A DNA stretch of 64,000 nucleotides from Sandarakinorhabdus glacialis (GCF_014643455.1 NZ_BMJM01000008.1:62001-126000), one strand, 5' to 3'. Shown: positions 11,201 through 22,140, counted from the first letter of the stretch. Notes: a model not told the origin generated them from the sequence alone. Made by a program: numbers and translations.

Positions 11201-13502
11201 TGAGCATCGTGTTCGGCGGCACGCGTCCCGCCAGCGACGCCATGAACGCATCGACTTCGTAAATGCCCTTGCCGGTGAACGAACCTTCGCCGATCAGGTC
11301 CTGGTACAGGTCCGACGCCGCCGCGGCGTAGGGATCAATTCCCGCTGGCCCGCCCGCCAGCGTCTCGAACCGCGACGGCCCGCGCCCCAGTGGCAGCGCG
11401 ATCGTCACGCGCGGCTGCATGATGCCATAGCCCGACGTCACTCGCCGCACCGCCATGTCGAAGCGCGGCCGATTGAGCGGATGCGCCATCTTGCCGATCA
11501 TCCGCCGCGCCGTGCCGAGCGGCAGCCGCGTATCGGCATCGAGGGTGATTACATAACGTACCTGCTCCGGCACCGCCGGCGAACCGCCGTCCGCTGCGAC
11601 ATATGACGTATCGGTGGCACCGCGAAGCAGCCGGTTGAGCTCGTGGAGCTTGCCGCGCTTGCGCTCCCACCCCATCCAGACACCCTGCGACGCGTTGAAT
11701 TGCCGCCGCCGGTGCAGGAACAGGAACCGCGCGCCGCCGCCCTCGACCGGATAGCGCGCATTGAGCGCCGCCGTCGCCGCGCGCGCACTCGCCAGCAACG
11801 CATCCTCGCCCTCGACCGTCTCGGTATCGGCATCGGTAAAATCCGATAGCAGCGCATAATGCACCGCGTCCTCGCGCGTCGTCAGGTGGTGCACCTCGAG
11901 ATCGGCAATCGCCGCCTCGATGCCGCTGCCTGGCCCAAGCAGCACCGGCACCACCACCAGCGTTCGCAATTCCGCACCGACACCGCCGTCCAGCTCGAGC
12001 GCCGGGATGATCCGCGGCGGCAGCAATCGCGCCATCGCCCGGTTGATCACCGCCGTCGCGGTTTCGATCGACAGCACCAGCACCGCCGCCAGCAACAACA
12101 GTCCCAGCAACAATGATCCCGGCGTTCCGTCACCGACGGCGCCGAGGCGACCGAACCCCGCCGGTGGCACATTCTCGAACGCCGTCATCGGCACAGTCTC
12201 GAATGCGGCCAGCGGCAAAAGCGCCAACAGCGCCCCCAATAGCAGGATTAGCCCGATGTAGAGCCGGACACCGCCCTCGCGGACCTGCCGCGCCAACCGC
12301 GTCTCTGTTGGCGGCACATAGCTGATTTCGTCCTCGATCGCCGCGCGCCCGTTGCCGATCAGGTAGAATCCCGGGTCCTTGTCGATATCGTTGGTGCGCA
12401 CCTGCGCCCCGGCCAGCGCGATAGCTTTTCCGGCCACCGCATCCTCGGAATACGACGACCCGCGCGACAGTTCCTCAAGCGCGTTGCGGTACAAATTACG
12501 CGACGGAAAATCCATGTCGCCGAAATTGCTGCCGGCGCGCAGCACCCGGTCGGCGAGGCTCAGCGCCTCGACCATCCCGCCCCAATCGGATTCGGCGATG
12601 GCGCGCATCGCCATGATAATGTTGCGGATCGACGCCGTCGAGGCGATCAGCTCGGCCTGCGCGACCGTATCGAGGTCCGAAATACTGGTGCCGCGCGCAT
12701 GGGCATGCGCCTCGAGCCAGCGCCGCGCCGCCTCGCTGCGACTGTCGACATCGCGCAGCCGCAGCGCCAGCTGGCTGATGAACGCCGGCGACTGCGCCCG
12801 GTCGATGTTCACCAGGCTGTTCAGCGCAACCATGTCGGTCGGCGCCGCGAACAGCGCATCGGCAAAGCCATCGGCGCGCGCCCGGTCGAGCTCGTCGATG
12901 ATCGCCAAATCCGCCAGCCGCCGCAAATTCTCGACCAGCACCAGCTGGAGCGAGATCGCCAGCGCCCATAGCTCGCCGATGGTCAGCGCATTGACCTGCT
13001 GGTACGCCGCGACAAAGCGCTGGAAACGCTCGTCCTCGAACAGGCTGTCGCTATGCGCGACATAGGCCCAGCTGATCCCGAACACCCGCGGCAGCGTCGC
13101 CAGCGGGCCGTCCGCCAGCTTGGGCAATTGCCGATAGAAATCCGCCGGCAGGTCGTCGCGGATCTTGCGGATCTGCTTTTCGACGATGTGATAATTGTCG
13201 ATCAGCCATTCGGCCGCCGGGGCAATGGGCCGGCCCTGCTCGATCGCCCGCGCCGTCTCGCGATAGGTCTGGCGCAGCGCCGCGTCGTTATCGTCGAGCC
13301 GGATCAGCAACTGCCGTGATCGCAGCGTCCCCGGCACGATCTGCTGCGCTCGCGCCAACGACCGGGCATGCGCCTCCAGCCGATCCGCCCCGAACAATTC
13401 GGCGCGGATCGGCCGGCTGTCGCTCCAGGCGGACGCTGTAAGCTGGCCGCGGTTGAATGACTTGTCGAAGCCCGTGAGGCGTAGAAGTCGGTCAACCACC
13501 AT
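5262..13502 (-). CDS. ndvB: Cyclic beta-1,2-glucan synthase-like protein (NdvB/ChvB type, GT84 + glycoamylase-like + GH94)
   Basis: The 2746-residue inner-membrane protein has the full NdvB architecture. An N-terminal cytoplasmic domain carries the conserved LIDNYHIVEKQIRK near residue 100. Membrane segments start near 415 (LYIGLILLLGALLALLPL) and near 450. The GT84 glycosyltransferase core has TLDADTRLPLG near 653 and QHRWVRGDWQ near 805, followed by further membrane segments around 830-990. A glycoamylase-like domain (about 1030-1480) contains SWSGSMFEYLMPSL and MAHHQGMALLAI. The C-terminal half is GH94-like, with GGDWNDGMN near 2435 and its putative catalytic Asp. Such enzymes polymerise and cyclise UDP-glucose into periplasmic or capsular cyclic glucan; here that is inferred from architecture. 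ATG 13502 is preferred over an adjacent TTG at 13505. No ndvA-like exporter is adjacent. Confidence 0.92.
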   Translation of the reverse strand: MVVDRLLRLTGFDKSFNRGQLTASAWSDSRPIRAELFGADRLEAHARSLARAQQIVPGTLRSRQLLIRLDDNDAALRQTYRETARAIEQGRPIAPAAEWLIDNYHIVEKQIRKIRDDLPADFYRQLPKLADGPLATLPRVFGISWAYVAHSDSLFEDERFQRFVAAYQQVNALTIGELWALAISLQLVLVENLRRLADLAIIDELDRARADGFADALFAAPTDMVALNSLVNIDRAQSPAFISQLALRLRDVDSRSEAARRWLEAHAHARGTSISDLDTVAQAELIASTASIRNIIMAMRAIAESDWGGMVEALSLADRVLRAGSNFGDMDFPSRNLYRNALEELSRGSSYSEDAVAGKAIALAGAQVRTNDIDKDPGFYLIGNGRAAIEDEISYVPPTETRLARQVREGGVRLYIGLILLLGALLALLPLAAFETVPMTAFENVPPAGFGRLGAVGDGTPGSLLLGLLLLAAVLVLSIETATAVINRAMARLLPPRIIPALELDGGVGAELRTLVVVPVLLGPGSGIEAAIADLEVHHLTTREDAVHYALLSDFTDADTETVEGEDALLASARAATAALNARYPVEGGGARFLFLHRRRQFNASQGVWMGWERKRGKLHELNRLLRGATDTSYVAADGGSPAVPEQVRYVITLDADTRLPLGTARRMIGKMAHPLNRPRFDMAVRRVTSGYGIMQPRVTIALPLGRGPSRFETLAGGPAGIDPYAAAASDLYQDLIGEGSFTGKGIYEVDAFMASLAGRVPPNTMLSHDLFEGIHARAGLISDVEVVEDFPVRYDVAVRRQHRWVRGDWQLLPWIFARGRSPAQALTGNGRGKMLDNLRRSLVAPATLVALVGGWFLPAATAIAWTLGVLLLVAIPPLLPLPSLLLALRGRDVALRAHLRTIVHDIGAALGQAALQLVTLADQAVRMVDAIVRTLWRLFVSRRNLLEWRTAAQASAAPDPGISAMYAMMGRSVVVVLVLAAAALWRQPGVWPIVVPLVLVWTAAPWLAWLVSRPRPVATSPRLDAAQRARLEAVARETWAFFTNFVTAEHHHLPPDNFQESPEPVVAGRTSPTNIGLYLLVVATARNRGWCTPAAALDRLEATFATLDRLARHRGHLFNWYDTRDLRVLDPAYVSSVDSGNLAGHLIALANLVAAWTDAASAARAGAIAVRARDFAMATDFGFLVDKDRLLLSIGWSAADNRLDEGCYDLLASEARLGSLFAIAKGDLPAKHWGRLGRSATAVGASSVLISWSGSMFEYLMPSLLMRAPDGSLLETSNRLVVERQREYAGEAKVPWGISESGYNARDREMTYQYSNFGVPGLGLKRGLSENLVIAPYATGLATMVDAVAALDNFDVLETMGARGAYGFYEAVDFTPARVPEGERFAVVRNYMAHHQGMALLAIANVLDGGKLRDAFHAEPMIRAAELLLHERPPRGVGTFAPRAEEAMVAAIDRPADAGAVRTYGAVPAAVHPVHLLSNGRYSVLLTSAGSGSSRWKGLSINRWREDPVVHGAGSWIYLTDRQTRTSWSATLAPMPVQPQYYSASFTEGRASFQRRDGVITTTTDVLISPEDDAEVRRVTLTNSGRVQHQIDLTSCIELALGDAATDLAHPAFARMFIETECTDGPVLIAHRRPRGSDDPSVWVAHLAVIEGKTAGPVTWETGRSAFIGRGRSVADPWGFSHPLEGHAGTVLDPMLALRCPLLVPPGGTVKVAFWTIAAASRAELEDGIDRHRDPSAYDRAQVGAWTQAQIERRFLQLAPGDAADFQRLAAHIVHAGRLHAPPPDLVAAAAGPQSSLWVHGISGDRPILLVRIDDPRDMTVVEDLLRAFEFLQGRYLSFDLVILNERKASYVQDLQIAIDNAVRVVRARPAPPGLRGDVFTLRGDLMLEQQVSALRALSRVEIVAQRGSLRRQLQRDTLVALPAIAAPAWLPTHAPRAGRVADAALPHAGELEFWNGYGGFHADGREYAIILADRAATPAPWINVIANPVFGCQVSADALGSIWSGNARDNQLTPWSNDTVADPPGDTLYIRDADTGQVWSPTAAPAGPGGTRITRHGFGYTRFHAAANFIESDLLIHVPMEAPLRLARLTLRNMSEEPRTLSVTGYAEWVLGQARSKTASHIVTEHDEASGALFARNPFDPETGGRIAFADLGGCQTGWTCDRAAFLGRGGSMSAPAALASDAPLAGAAGAGLDPCAVLTTNVTLAPGQSAEIVWTIGQAADRDAARALVREWRDTDLDAELAKTAAHWRVTLGTVQVRTPDRALDIMVNGWLLYQVLGCRVWGRAGFYQASGAYGFRDQLQDGGALLLARPDLVRPHLLRAAGRQFREGDVQHWWLPESGRGVRTRISDDRGWLAISVADYVERTGDAAILETQIAFLEGRLLEPGEHDAFYQPGTSVDTASLYSHCALALDQSMGLTGALGIPLIGGGDWNDGMNRVGEGGQGMSVWLGWHLIHAIDRFAPFAEAREPERAARWRAHADSVRAAIETHAWDGEWYRRATYDDGTWLGSKDSDECRIDSIAQTWSVLSGAAQPARAAQAMASVRKHLVDDKVGIVKLFTPPFDKTIHDPGYIRSYPPGLRENGGQYSHAAMWTILAAARMGDGDGAAKLFGVLNPVNHALTLGDADHYRVEPYVVAADVYSVAPNDGRGGWTWYTGAAGWMYRAGIEGIIGLRVAGDVVRLKPCLPEGWPGISVEVVLGEAVYRIEIGRGGVGATLDGVALAVVEGGTEWVLAPGQHVVSLTI

Positions 13503-13599
13503 CAAGCCAAGCTAGCGTCAGTTGCCGCCCAACCGCCAGCGGCAAATGCAGATATTTCGGGCTTTTGCGCAATGTCCGGCCAGGGCCTGCCAACCCGCC

Positions 13600-14772
13600 C
13601 TAGGGTTGCAGGACCACTTTGGTGAACTCATCCTGCTTGTTGAGGAAATTGGCGTACGCGCCGGGTGCCTCCGATAGCTTCAGCCGGTGACTGATGATCA
13701 CGTCGGGCTTGATATCGCCCGCCTCGATCCGCGCCAGCAGCGGTTTCATATAGCGATGGACATGGGTTTGCCCGGTCTTGAGCGTCAGCCCCTTGTTGAC
13801 GAACGCGCCCATGGGCAATTTGTCGACCATCCCGCCATAAACGCCCGGCATCGAGATCGTCCCGCCCTTGCGGCACGCGACGATCGCCTGTCGCAGCACA
13901 TGCGGCCGGTCGGTGCCCAGTCCCGTCGCCTGCTTGGCGCGGTCAATGATATTGTCGATCGCCAGCCCGTGCGCTTCCATGCCGACCGCATCGATGCAGC
14001 GATCGGGACCACGTCCGCCGGTCGTCTCCGCCAATGCCGCCATCACGTCGACCAGCTCGAAATTGAGCGTCTCCGCCTTGGCCTCGGCCGCCAGCGCCAG
14101 CCGGCCCGGCCGGTGATCGATGGCAATGACCCGCTCGGCACCGAGCAGGAATGCCGACCGTATGGCGAATTGCCCGACCGGCCCGGCGCCCCAGATCGCC
14201 ACCGTATCGCCCGGCTCGATGTCGGCATTCTCCGCCGCCATCCAGCCGGTCGGCAGGATGTCCGACAGGAACAGCACCTGCTCGTCGCTCAGATGCGCCG
14301 GCACCTTGAAGCAGCCGGTATCGGCGAACGGCACCCGGACATATTCGGCCTGGCCGCCGGCATAACCACCGAGCATGTGCGAATAGCCGAACAGCCCCGA
14401 TGGCGAATGCCCCATCAGCGCTTCGGCAAGGTCCTGGTTGTCGGCCGGATTGCTGTTGTCGCACAGCGATGTCAGCGTCTTTTCGCAGAAAAAACACTGG
14501 CCGCAGGCGATGGTGAACGGCACCACGACCCGGTCGCTGACCTTGAGATTGGAGACGCCTTTGCCGAGCGCCACGACCTCGCCCATGAATTCATGGCCCA
14601 GGATGTCGCCCGCCTGCATCGACGGGATCATGCCGTCGTAAAGATGCAGGTCGGAGCCGCAGATCGCCGTCGAGGTGACGCGGATGATCGCGTCGCGCGG
14701 GTTAACGATCTCGGGGTCGGGAACAGTATCGACGCGAATGTCTTTCTTGCCGTGCCAGCGGACTGCGCGCAT
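13600..14772 (-). CDS. Zinc-dependent alcohol dehydrogenase (formaldehyde dehydrogenase-like, MDR family)
   Basis: This is a medium-chain zinc dehydrogenase that should oxidise an alcohol or aldehyde adduct with NAD(P). Catalytic-zinc ligands are visible in [13 protein letters not shown] (Cys near residue 38) and GHEFMGEVV (His near 62). The structural-zinc cysteines are in [15 protein letters not shown]. The Rossmann motif GAGPVGQ lies near residue 194. The sequence resembles the glutathione-independent formaldehyde dehydrogenase-like branch, with the long insert between the zinc sites. It is the last gene of the minus-strand run katE-SRPBCC-ADH, 31 bases after the SRPBCC gene, which suggests a stress or detoxification operon. 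The substrate is not certain. Confidence 0.88.
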   Translation of the reverse strand: MRAVRWHGKKDIRVDTVPDPEIVNPRDAIIRVTSTAICGSDLHLYDGMIPSMQAGDILGHEFMGEVVALGKGVSNLKVSDRVVVPFTIACGQCFFCEKTLTSLCDNSNPADNQDLAEALMGHSPSGLFGYSHMLGGYAGGQAEYVRVPFADTGCFKVPAHLSDEQVLFLSDILPTGWMAAENADIEPGDTVAIWGAGPVGQFAIRSAFLLGAERVIAIDHRPGRLALAAEAKAETLNFELVDVMAALAETTGGRGPDRCIDAVGMEAHGLAIDNIIDRAKQATGLGTDRPHVLRQAIVACRKGGTISMPGVYGGMVDKLPMGAFVNKGLTLKTGQTHVHRYMKPLLARIEAGDIKPDVIISHRLKLSEAPGAYANFLNKQDEFTKVVLQP

Positions 14773-14803
14773 GGAAAATCCTTCAGAATAGCAACGATAA
14801 AGC

Positions 14804-15547
14804 TCAAGCCTTGGGGACGGTGCCCTGTGGTGAATTGGTGGCGATCTCGCCGGTCTCGATCAGGCTCTTGAAGCGCTTGAGATCGCGGCGAAGCTGGATT
14901 CCCGGCTCGCGCTGGGTCAGCTTGGCGGCATAGCGCCCCATGCTGCCACCCGGCGGCCGATACGCGACCGCGGCATGGATCTCGGTGCCGCGGCCACCGA
15001 CCGCGTCGCGGAACTCATAACGCGCAGTGGTCGGCACCTTCGATCCCGGCACCGAGGCGATCGCCAGCAATTCGCCCGGCCGTTCGTCGGTAATGCGGGC
15101 ATCCCATTCGACCGGCCCGGTCGGATCGATCGAAACAAAGTGCAGCCGGCCATCGCGGCGAATCCGGACGCTTTCGACGTTGAACGCCCAATAGGGCCAG
15201 CGCTGGATCTCGCGGAACTGCCGATAGACCATCTCTCGCGGCGCGTTGATGGTGACGGCGCGCGACACCAGCGCCGCGCTCGACCACCCCGCCGCCTTGG
15301 CGATCTCGGCCTCATCGGGCCGCTGGCCGATCAGCCGCTTGGCCGGCGACGCACCGGTGACGCCGCGCGCTACCAGCAACGATCCGAGCAACCCCATCAG
15401 CACGCCGGCGGTGCCCTTCTGCTGGGTAGCAATGACCCCGATTACCGATCCGGCGGCAACCGACAGCCCGCGCTCGACCGGCTTCAGATTGCGGCGCGGC
15501 GCTATACGCGTGCCGGGAGGGGCAAGATTTCCATCGATATCAGACAC
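14804..15547 (-). CDS. SRPBCC (polyketide cyclase/START-like) membrane-associated protein
   Basis: The N-terminal third has two short hydrophobic stretches ([14 protein letters not shown] and [16 protein letters not shown]), like the DUF2892-type leader often fused to these proteins. The rest, from about residue 90, is a SRPBCC fold: [23 protein letters not shown] is the hallmark start of a cyclase/dehydrase domain, and [26 protein letters not shown] and a terminal helix follow. SRPBCC proteins bind hydrophobic ligands, but no ligand can be named. I place the start at GTG 15547, preceded by AAAGGG at good spacing; an upstream in-frame TTG at 15577 starts just 10 bases after the katE stop and is the alternative. 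Its position between katE and an alcohol dehydrogenase matches stress-inducible clusters. Confidence 0.82.
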   Translation of the reverse strand: MSDIDGNLAPPGTRIAPRRNLKPVERGLSVAAGSVIGVIATQQKGTAGVLMGLLGSLLVARGVTGASPAKRLIGQRPDEAEIAKAAGWSSAALVSRAVTINAPREMVYRQFREIQRWPYWAFNVESVRIRRDGRLHFVSIDPTGPVEWDARITDERPGELLAIASVPGSKVPTTARYEFRDAVGGRGTEIHAAVAYRPPGGSMGRYAAKLTQREPGIQLRRDLKRFKSLIETGEIATNSPQGTVPKA

Positions 15548-15586
15548 GATTTTCCCTTTGCTTTCAGGATTTTTCAATCGTCGGCG

Positions 15587-17743
<2,157 letters not shown>

Positions 17744-17912
17744 GTTCGATGCTCCGAAATGATCCGGCAGACGGCGCGGAAGGGGACCAGCCATGAACGG
17801 CATCGGCGTTGAATCGTTCCCTGCATTTTGCGTCGCATCTCACAGCCGCTTGACGCCTGGCCCCCGCCGGCGCGACACCGGTGTCGACACTGGCACAGGG
17901 GCAACGCAGACC

Positions 17913-20219
17913 ATGAGATCGACCCTGACTGCCGCGGCTGTCCTCACCCTGTTCGCCGCGCCCGCGCTCGCCGGCCCCGCCACCGAGTCCCGCCGCCTCC
18001 CCGGCCTCGCCGCCCCCGCCGAAATCATCGTCGATCGCTGGGGCATCTCGCACGTCTATGCCGCCAACACCCCCGACGCCTTCTTCCTGCAAGGCTATGC
18101 CGCCGCCCGCGACCGCCTCTGGCAGATCGACCTGTGGCGCAAGCGCGGTCTCGGCCGCCTCGCCGCCAGCTTCGGACCTACGTTCGTCGAACAGGACCGC
18201 GCCTCCCGCCTGTTCCTCTACCGCGGCGACATGGCCGCCGAATGGGCATCCTACCCGGCCGAGGCGCAGGCCTGGACCACCGCCTTCGCCGCCGGCATCA
18301 ACGCCTTCATCACCGACACGGAAGGCTCCCGCCAGCCGCTCCCCCCCGAATTCACCGCCACCGCCTCGCGCCCCGAACGCTGGACCGCCGACGACATCGT
18401 CCGCATCCGCTCGAACGCGCTGGCCGCCAACATCCCCGCCGAAGTCGCCCGCGCGCAATCCCTCTGCGCCGGCGGCCTCCCCTACGAACCGCTGCGCCGC
18501 AAGCTCGAACCCGCCCACCAGATCATCGTGCCCAAGGGCGTCGACCCGTGCATCGTCACGCCCGACATCCTCAAGACCTACAACCTCGCCATCGCCGGCG
18601 TCAGCTTCGACAAGGGAACAGTCGTCGCGATTGCAGATTCCGATGGCGCCAACCCCGACGACGACACCCGCGAAGGCTCGAACAACTGGGTCATCGCCCC
18701 GGGCCGCAGCACCACCGGCCGCGCCATCCTCGCCAACGACCCCCACCGCGCCCACGGCATCCCGGGCCTGCGCTACCTCATCCACCTCGACGCCCCCGAC
18801 CTCAAGATCGCCGGCGCCGGTGAGCCCGCGCTCCCCGGCATCAGCTTCGGCCACAACGAGGACATGGCCTGGGGACTGACGATCTTCGCCATGGACCAGC
18901 AGGACCTCATCGTCTCCAAACCCGGCGAGCCCGTCACCGCCATCACCGAAACCATCGACGTAAAGGACCAGAAACCCCGCGCCGCCGAACTGCTTTTCAC
19001 CCGCGACGGCCCAGTCATCGCCGTCAACGCCGCCGGCAACCGCTTCGCCGTCCGCGCCACCTGGGACCGCCCCGGCGCGTCGGCCTATTTCAGTGCCGCC
19101 TGGCTGTTCCGCGCCAAGAACTGGACCGATTTCACCGCCGCCCGCGCGCACTGGGGCGCCCCACCGCTCAACCTCGTCTATGCCGACACCAAGGGCGACA
19201 TCGGCTGGGCCGCCGCCGGTTTCGCCCCCGTCCGCACCGACGCCGACGGCCTGTCCCCCGTCGCCCCCGGCAGCAAATGGCACGGCCTGCTCGACCCCTC
19301 GTTGCTCCCCAGCCTGAAAAACCCCGCCAAGGGCTGGTTCGCCAGCGCCAACGAGATGAACCTGCCCGCCGGCTACCCTTCCGAAACCCGCCGCATCGCC
19401 TATGAATGGGCCGACCGCTCGCGCATCGACCGCATCGACAAGATCATCGGATCAAAGCCCAGGTTCAGCCTCGAAGACTCGATGGCGCTGCAGAACGACG
19501 AACATTCCACCCTCGCCCTGCGCGCCGTCGCGCTCCTGCGCGGCCTCAACAGCCAGGACCGCGACGAAGCCGCCGCCATCGCCCTCCTGCAAGGCTGGGA
19601 CGGCCATCTCACCGCCGACAGCCCCGCCGCCGCGCTCTACGAAGTCTGGCTCGCCCGCCACCTCGGCACCGCCGCCGTCGCCGCACTGGTCCCCGCCGCC
19701 ACCCGCCCGGCCTTCGCCCGGCCCGAATCCGCCGCGGTCATCTCCGTTCTCGAGCAGCCCGGCACCAACGCCGCCCCCATCCTCAAGACCTCGCTCGCCG
19801 CCGCTTGGGGCGAAACCCGCACCCTACTCGGCCCCGACCCCAAGAAATGGCAATGGGGCAACCTCCACGCCGCGCATTTCACCCCCGCCCTCGCTCTCCC
19901 CGGCCGCGCCGCCGACCAAGCCGCTGGCCCCCTCCCGCTCGGCGGCTCGGGCTCGACGCCTAAGGCCGCCAGCCACCGCGGCGCCACCGACAATTTCAAC
20001 GTCGCCGCCGGCGCGTCGGTGCGCATGGTCCTCGACGTCGGCGCCTGGGACAATTCCCGCGTCATCAACACTCCCGGCCAATCCGGCAATGTCGACAGCC
20101 CGCACTACCGCGACCTCTTCCCGCTCTGGGCCGACGGCCGCTACGTCCCCATGCTCTGGACGAAAGCCGCGATCCTCCGCGAAGCCGAAACCATCATCAA
20201 GCTGACGCCGGCCTCCTAG
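17913..20219 (+). CDS. Penicillin acylase family protein (Ntn-hydrolase; possible AHL acylase)
   Basis: This is a periplasmic Ntn-hydrolase made as a precursor with signal peptide (MRSTLTAAAVLTLFAAPALA), alpha chain, spacer and beta chain. The autocatalytic site is EGSNNWVIAPG: Ser near residue 256 becomes the N-terminal nucleophile of the beta chain. Other family features are IIVDRWGISHVYA near residue 30, FFLQGYAAARDRLWQIDLWR, and NDPHRAHGIPGLRYLIHL after the nucleophile. Members cleave acyl groups from penicillins, homoserine lactones or other amides, and the branch here cannot be fixed by eye. The length of 768 residues is typical. The start is ATG 17913, chosen for the signal peptide. 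Its stop overlaps the convergent rsmE stop by four bases (20216-20219). Confidence 0.9.
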   Translation: MRSTLTAAAVLTLFAAPALAGPATESRRLPGLAAPAEIIVDRWGISHVYAANTPDAFFLQGYAAARDRLWQIDLWRKRGLGRLAASFGPTFVEQDRASRLFLYRGDMAAEWASYPAEAQAWTTAFAAGINAFITDTEGSRQPLPPEFTATASRPERWTADDIVRIRSNALAANIPAEVARAQSLCAGGLPYEPLRRKLEPAHQIIVPKGVDPCIVTPDILKTYNLAIAGVSFDKGTVVAIADSDGANPDDDTREGSNNWVIAPGRSTTGRAILANDPHRAHGIPGLRYLIHLDAPDLKIAGAGEPALPGISFGHNEDMAWGLTIFAMDQQDLIVSKPGEPVTAITETIDVKDQKPRAAELLFTRDGPVIAVNAAGNRFAVRATWDRPGASAYFSAAWLFRAKNWTDFTAARAHWGAPPLNLVYADTKGDIGWAAAGFAPVRTDADGLSPVAPGSKWHGLLDPSLLPSLKNPAKGWFASANEMNLPAGYPSETRRIAYEWADRSRIDRIDKIIGSKPRFSLEDSMALQNDEHSTLALRAVALLRGLNSQDRDEAAAIALLQGWDGHLTADSPAAALYEVWLARHLGTAAVAALVPAATRPAFARPESAAVISVLEQPGTNAAPILKTSLAAAWGETRTLLGPDPKKWQWGNLHAAHFTPALALPGRAADQAAGPLPLGGSGSTPKAASHRGATDNFNVAAGASVRMVLDVGAWDNSRVINTPGQSGNVDSPHYRDLFPLWADGRYVPMLWTKAAILREAETIIKLTPAS

Positions 20220-20974
20220 CCGCCATCCCCCGCAACCGCCTGCCACACCCCGACAGCCACCGCCGCAGCCGTGTCCGCGCGCAGGATTCGCGGCCCCAGA
20301 CTCACCGCCAGCGCCCCCGGCACCGCGCGGATCGCCTCGCGTTCCTCAACCGTGAATCCCCCCTCCGGCCCGATCAATATCCCCGCCGGTGCCCGCACCC
20401 CGGCGAACGCCGCCGCCATCGGCGCCCCGCCCGTTTCATCGGCAAAGATCAACACCCTCTCAGCCGGCCAGTCCTTGAGCAACGCAGCCAGCGCCACCGG
20501 CTCACTAACGTCAGGCAACGCCGTCCGCCCGCACTGCTCCGCCGCCTCGACCATATGCGCCCGCAACCGATCGAGGTTGAGCTTGTCCACGATCGTCCGC
20601 CGCGTCAGCACCGGCACGAACCTCGCCACCCCCAATTCGCACGCCTTCTCGGCCACCCAGTCGATCCGCCCCCGCTTCAAAGGCGCCGAGCACAGCCACA
20701 AATCCTGCACCACTTCCTGCGCCGCCGACTGCGCCACCATCTCGGCCACCACCGCCTTGCGCCCGACAGTCACCAGCCGCGCCGCCCACTCGCCATCCGC
20801 CCCGTTGAACAGCCGCACCACATCCCCCGGCTGCCGCCGCATCACCTGCGCCAGGTAATGCGATTGCGGCACCGGCAAGGTCACCACACCACCCGCCGCC
20901 AGCGGAACCTCCACATAAAGCCGCGGCGTTACAAGGAGGCTCTGGGTTGACAGATCGCTCGGCAATTCGCTCAT
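20216..20974 (-). CDS. rsmE: 16S rRNA (uracil(1498)-N(3))-methyltransferase
   Basis: This is a SPOUT-class methyltransferase that modifies U1498 in the decoding region of 16S rRNA. The PUA-like N-terminal domain contains LPVPQSHYLAQVMRRQPGDVV near residue 35 and LFNGADGEWAARL. The knot domain carries LTRRTIVDK near 125, LPVLTRR-type contacts, ILIGPEGGFTVEEREA near 208 and LGPRILRADTAAAVAV near 230, all diagnostic. The length of 252 residues is normal. The start is ATG 20974; an internal TTG at 20965 is a weaker alternative. Only six bases separate this start from the divergent ubiA start, so the two promoters must lie inside each other's 5' coding sequence or be shared. Confidence 0.93.
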   Translation of the reverse strand: MSELPSDLSTQSLLVTPRLYVEVPLAAGGVVTLPVPQSHYLAQVMRRQPGDVVRLFNGADGEWAARLVTVGRKAVVAEMVAQSAAQEVVQDLWLCSAPLKRGRIDWVAEKACELGVARFVPVLTRRTIVDKLNLDRLRAHMVEAAEQCGRTALPDVSEPVALAALLKDWPAERVLIFADETGGAPMAAAFAGVRAPAGILIGPEGGFTVEEREAIRAVPGALAVSLGPRILRADTAAAVAVGVWQAVAGDGG

Positions 20975-20980
20975 GAGCCC

Positions 20981-21913
20981 GTGGCTAGCACAGCACCCTC
21001 CCCGCCGAAACCCGAGGCAACCCCCGACGCCCAGCCAAGCTGGATCGACGCCCTCCCGGCCCACATCCGCCCCTACGCCCGCCTCGCCCGCCTCGATCGC
21101 CCCGCCGGCAGCTGGCTGCTGTTCTGGCCCTGCGCCTGGGGCGTCGCCCTTGCCGATGGCCTTGTCGCCGACTGGGCGCTGATCCCGTGGTTTGCCATCG
21201 GCGCCATCGCCATGCGCGCCGCCGGCTGCGTCTGGAACGACATCGTCGACCGCGACCTCGATGCCCAGGTCGCCCGCACCCGCGACCGCCCGGTCGCCAG
21301 CGGTGCCATCCCGGTAAAACGCGCCCTCGCCTTCGCCATCCTGCTTGCCGGCATCGGGCTCCTCGTGCTCCTCCAACTCCGCCCCGCCGCCCAGCTCACC
21401 GCCCTCGCCAGCATCATCCTCGTCGCCGGCTACCCCTTCATGAAACGCATCACCTGGTGGCCGCAGGCCTGGCTCGGCCTCACCTTCAACTGGGGCGCGC
21501 TGGTCGGCTTCATCGCCGTCGCCGACCCCGCGCCGGCAATGCTCCTGCTCTACGCCGGCGGCATCGCCTGGACCCTTGGCTACGACACCATCTACGCCCT
21601 GCAGGACATCGAGGACGACGCCATGGCCGGCATAAAGTCCTCCGCCCGCGCGCTCGGCAAGAACGCCCGCGCCGGCGTCGCCGTCTTCTACGCCGCCGCC
21701 GTGATCCTCTGGGCCATCGCCTTCTACTTGGTCCGCGAAGACCCTCTCGCCCTGCTCGCCCTCGTCCCCATCGCCCTCCACTTCGGCTGGCAAATCCACC
21801 GCCTGTCCGACCAGTCCCCCCAAAACGCCCTCACCCTGTTCCGCAGCAACCGCAGCGCCGGCCTCCTAATCTTCGCCGCCTGCGCCGCCATCGGCCTGAC
21901 AGCCATACATTAA
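20981..21913 (+). CDS. ubiA: 4-hydroxybenzoate polyprenyltransferase
   Basis: This integral inner-membrane prenyltransferase attaches the polyprenyl tail to 4-hydroxybenzoate in ubiquinone synthesis. Both Asp-rich magnesium/diphosphate motifs are present: NDIVDRDLD near residue 86 and YDTIYALQDIEDD near residue 200. Around them are about eight or nine hydrophobic segments, including WLLFWPCAWGVALADGL and ALAFAILLAGIGLLVLLQL. At 310 residues it is near family length. The only good start is GTG 20981, giving a roughly 20-residue Pro-rich cytoplasmic leader. It diverges from rsmE with a six-base gap. Confidence 0.93.
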   Translation: MASTAPSPPKPEATPDAQPSWIDALPAHIRPYARLARLDRPAGSWLLFWPCAWGVALADGLVADWALIPWFAIGAIAMRAAGCVWNDIVDRDLDAQVARTRDRPVASGAIPVKRALAFAILLAGIGLLVLLQLRPAAQLTALASIILVAGYPFMKRITWWPQAWLGLTFNWGALVGFIAVADPAPAMLLLYAGGIAWTLGYDTIYALQDIEDDAMAGIKSSARALGKNARAGVAVFYAAAVILWAIAFYLVREDPLALLALVPIALHFGWQIHRLSDQSPQNALTLFRSNRSAGLLIFAACAAIGLTAIH

Positions 21914-21916
21914 CCC

Positions 21917-22060
21917 GTGTCATGCCAGCGACGGCTGGCATCCAGCTTCGCCACAAAGCAAAGCCCTCACAAAAAAACGCCGAACCAACCTGTCACGCGC
22001 CCTCCCCCACATCACCCCAACCCGAACTGTCATCCCGGGCTCGACCCGGGACCCAGTTTC
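21917..22060. repeat. Two dispersed repeats (family F, then family A)
   Basis: The ubiA-pmbA gap (21914-22140) holds a family F palindrome at 21917-21951 (GTCATGCCAGCGACGGCTGG) and a family A palindrome at 22027-22060. The bases between them and up to pmbA are Pro/Ala-codon-like low-complexity sequence without a supported gene. An unusual CTCCTCC precedes the pmbA ATG where GGAGG would be expected. Confidence 0.75.
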
Positions 22061-22140
22061 TCCCCCCTCCCCCAAGAAAAACCACCCCCCCCAACCCCGC
22101 CCCCGATGACATCCAGCCCCCGACCGCTTAAGTCTCCTCC

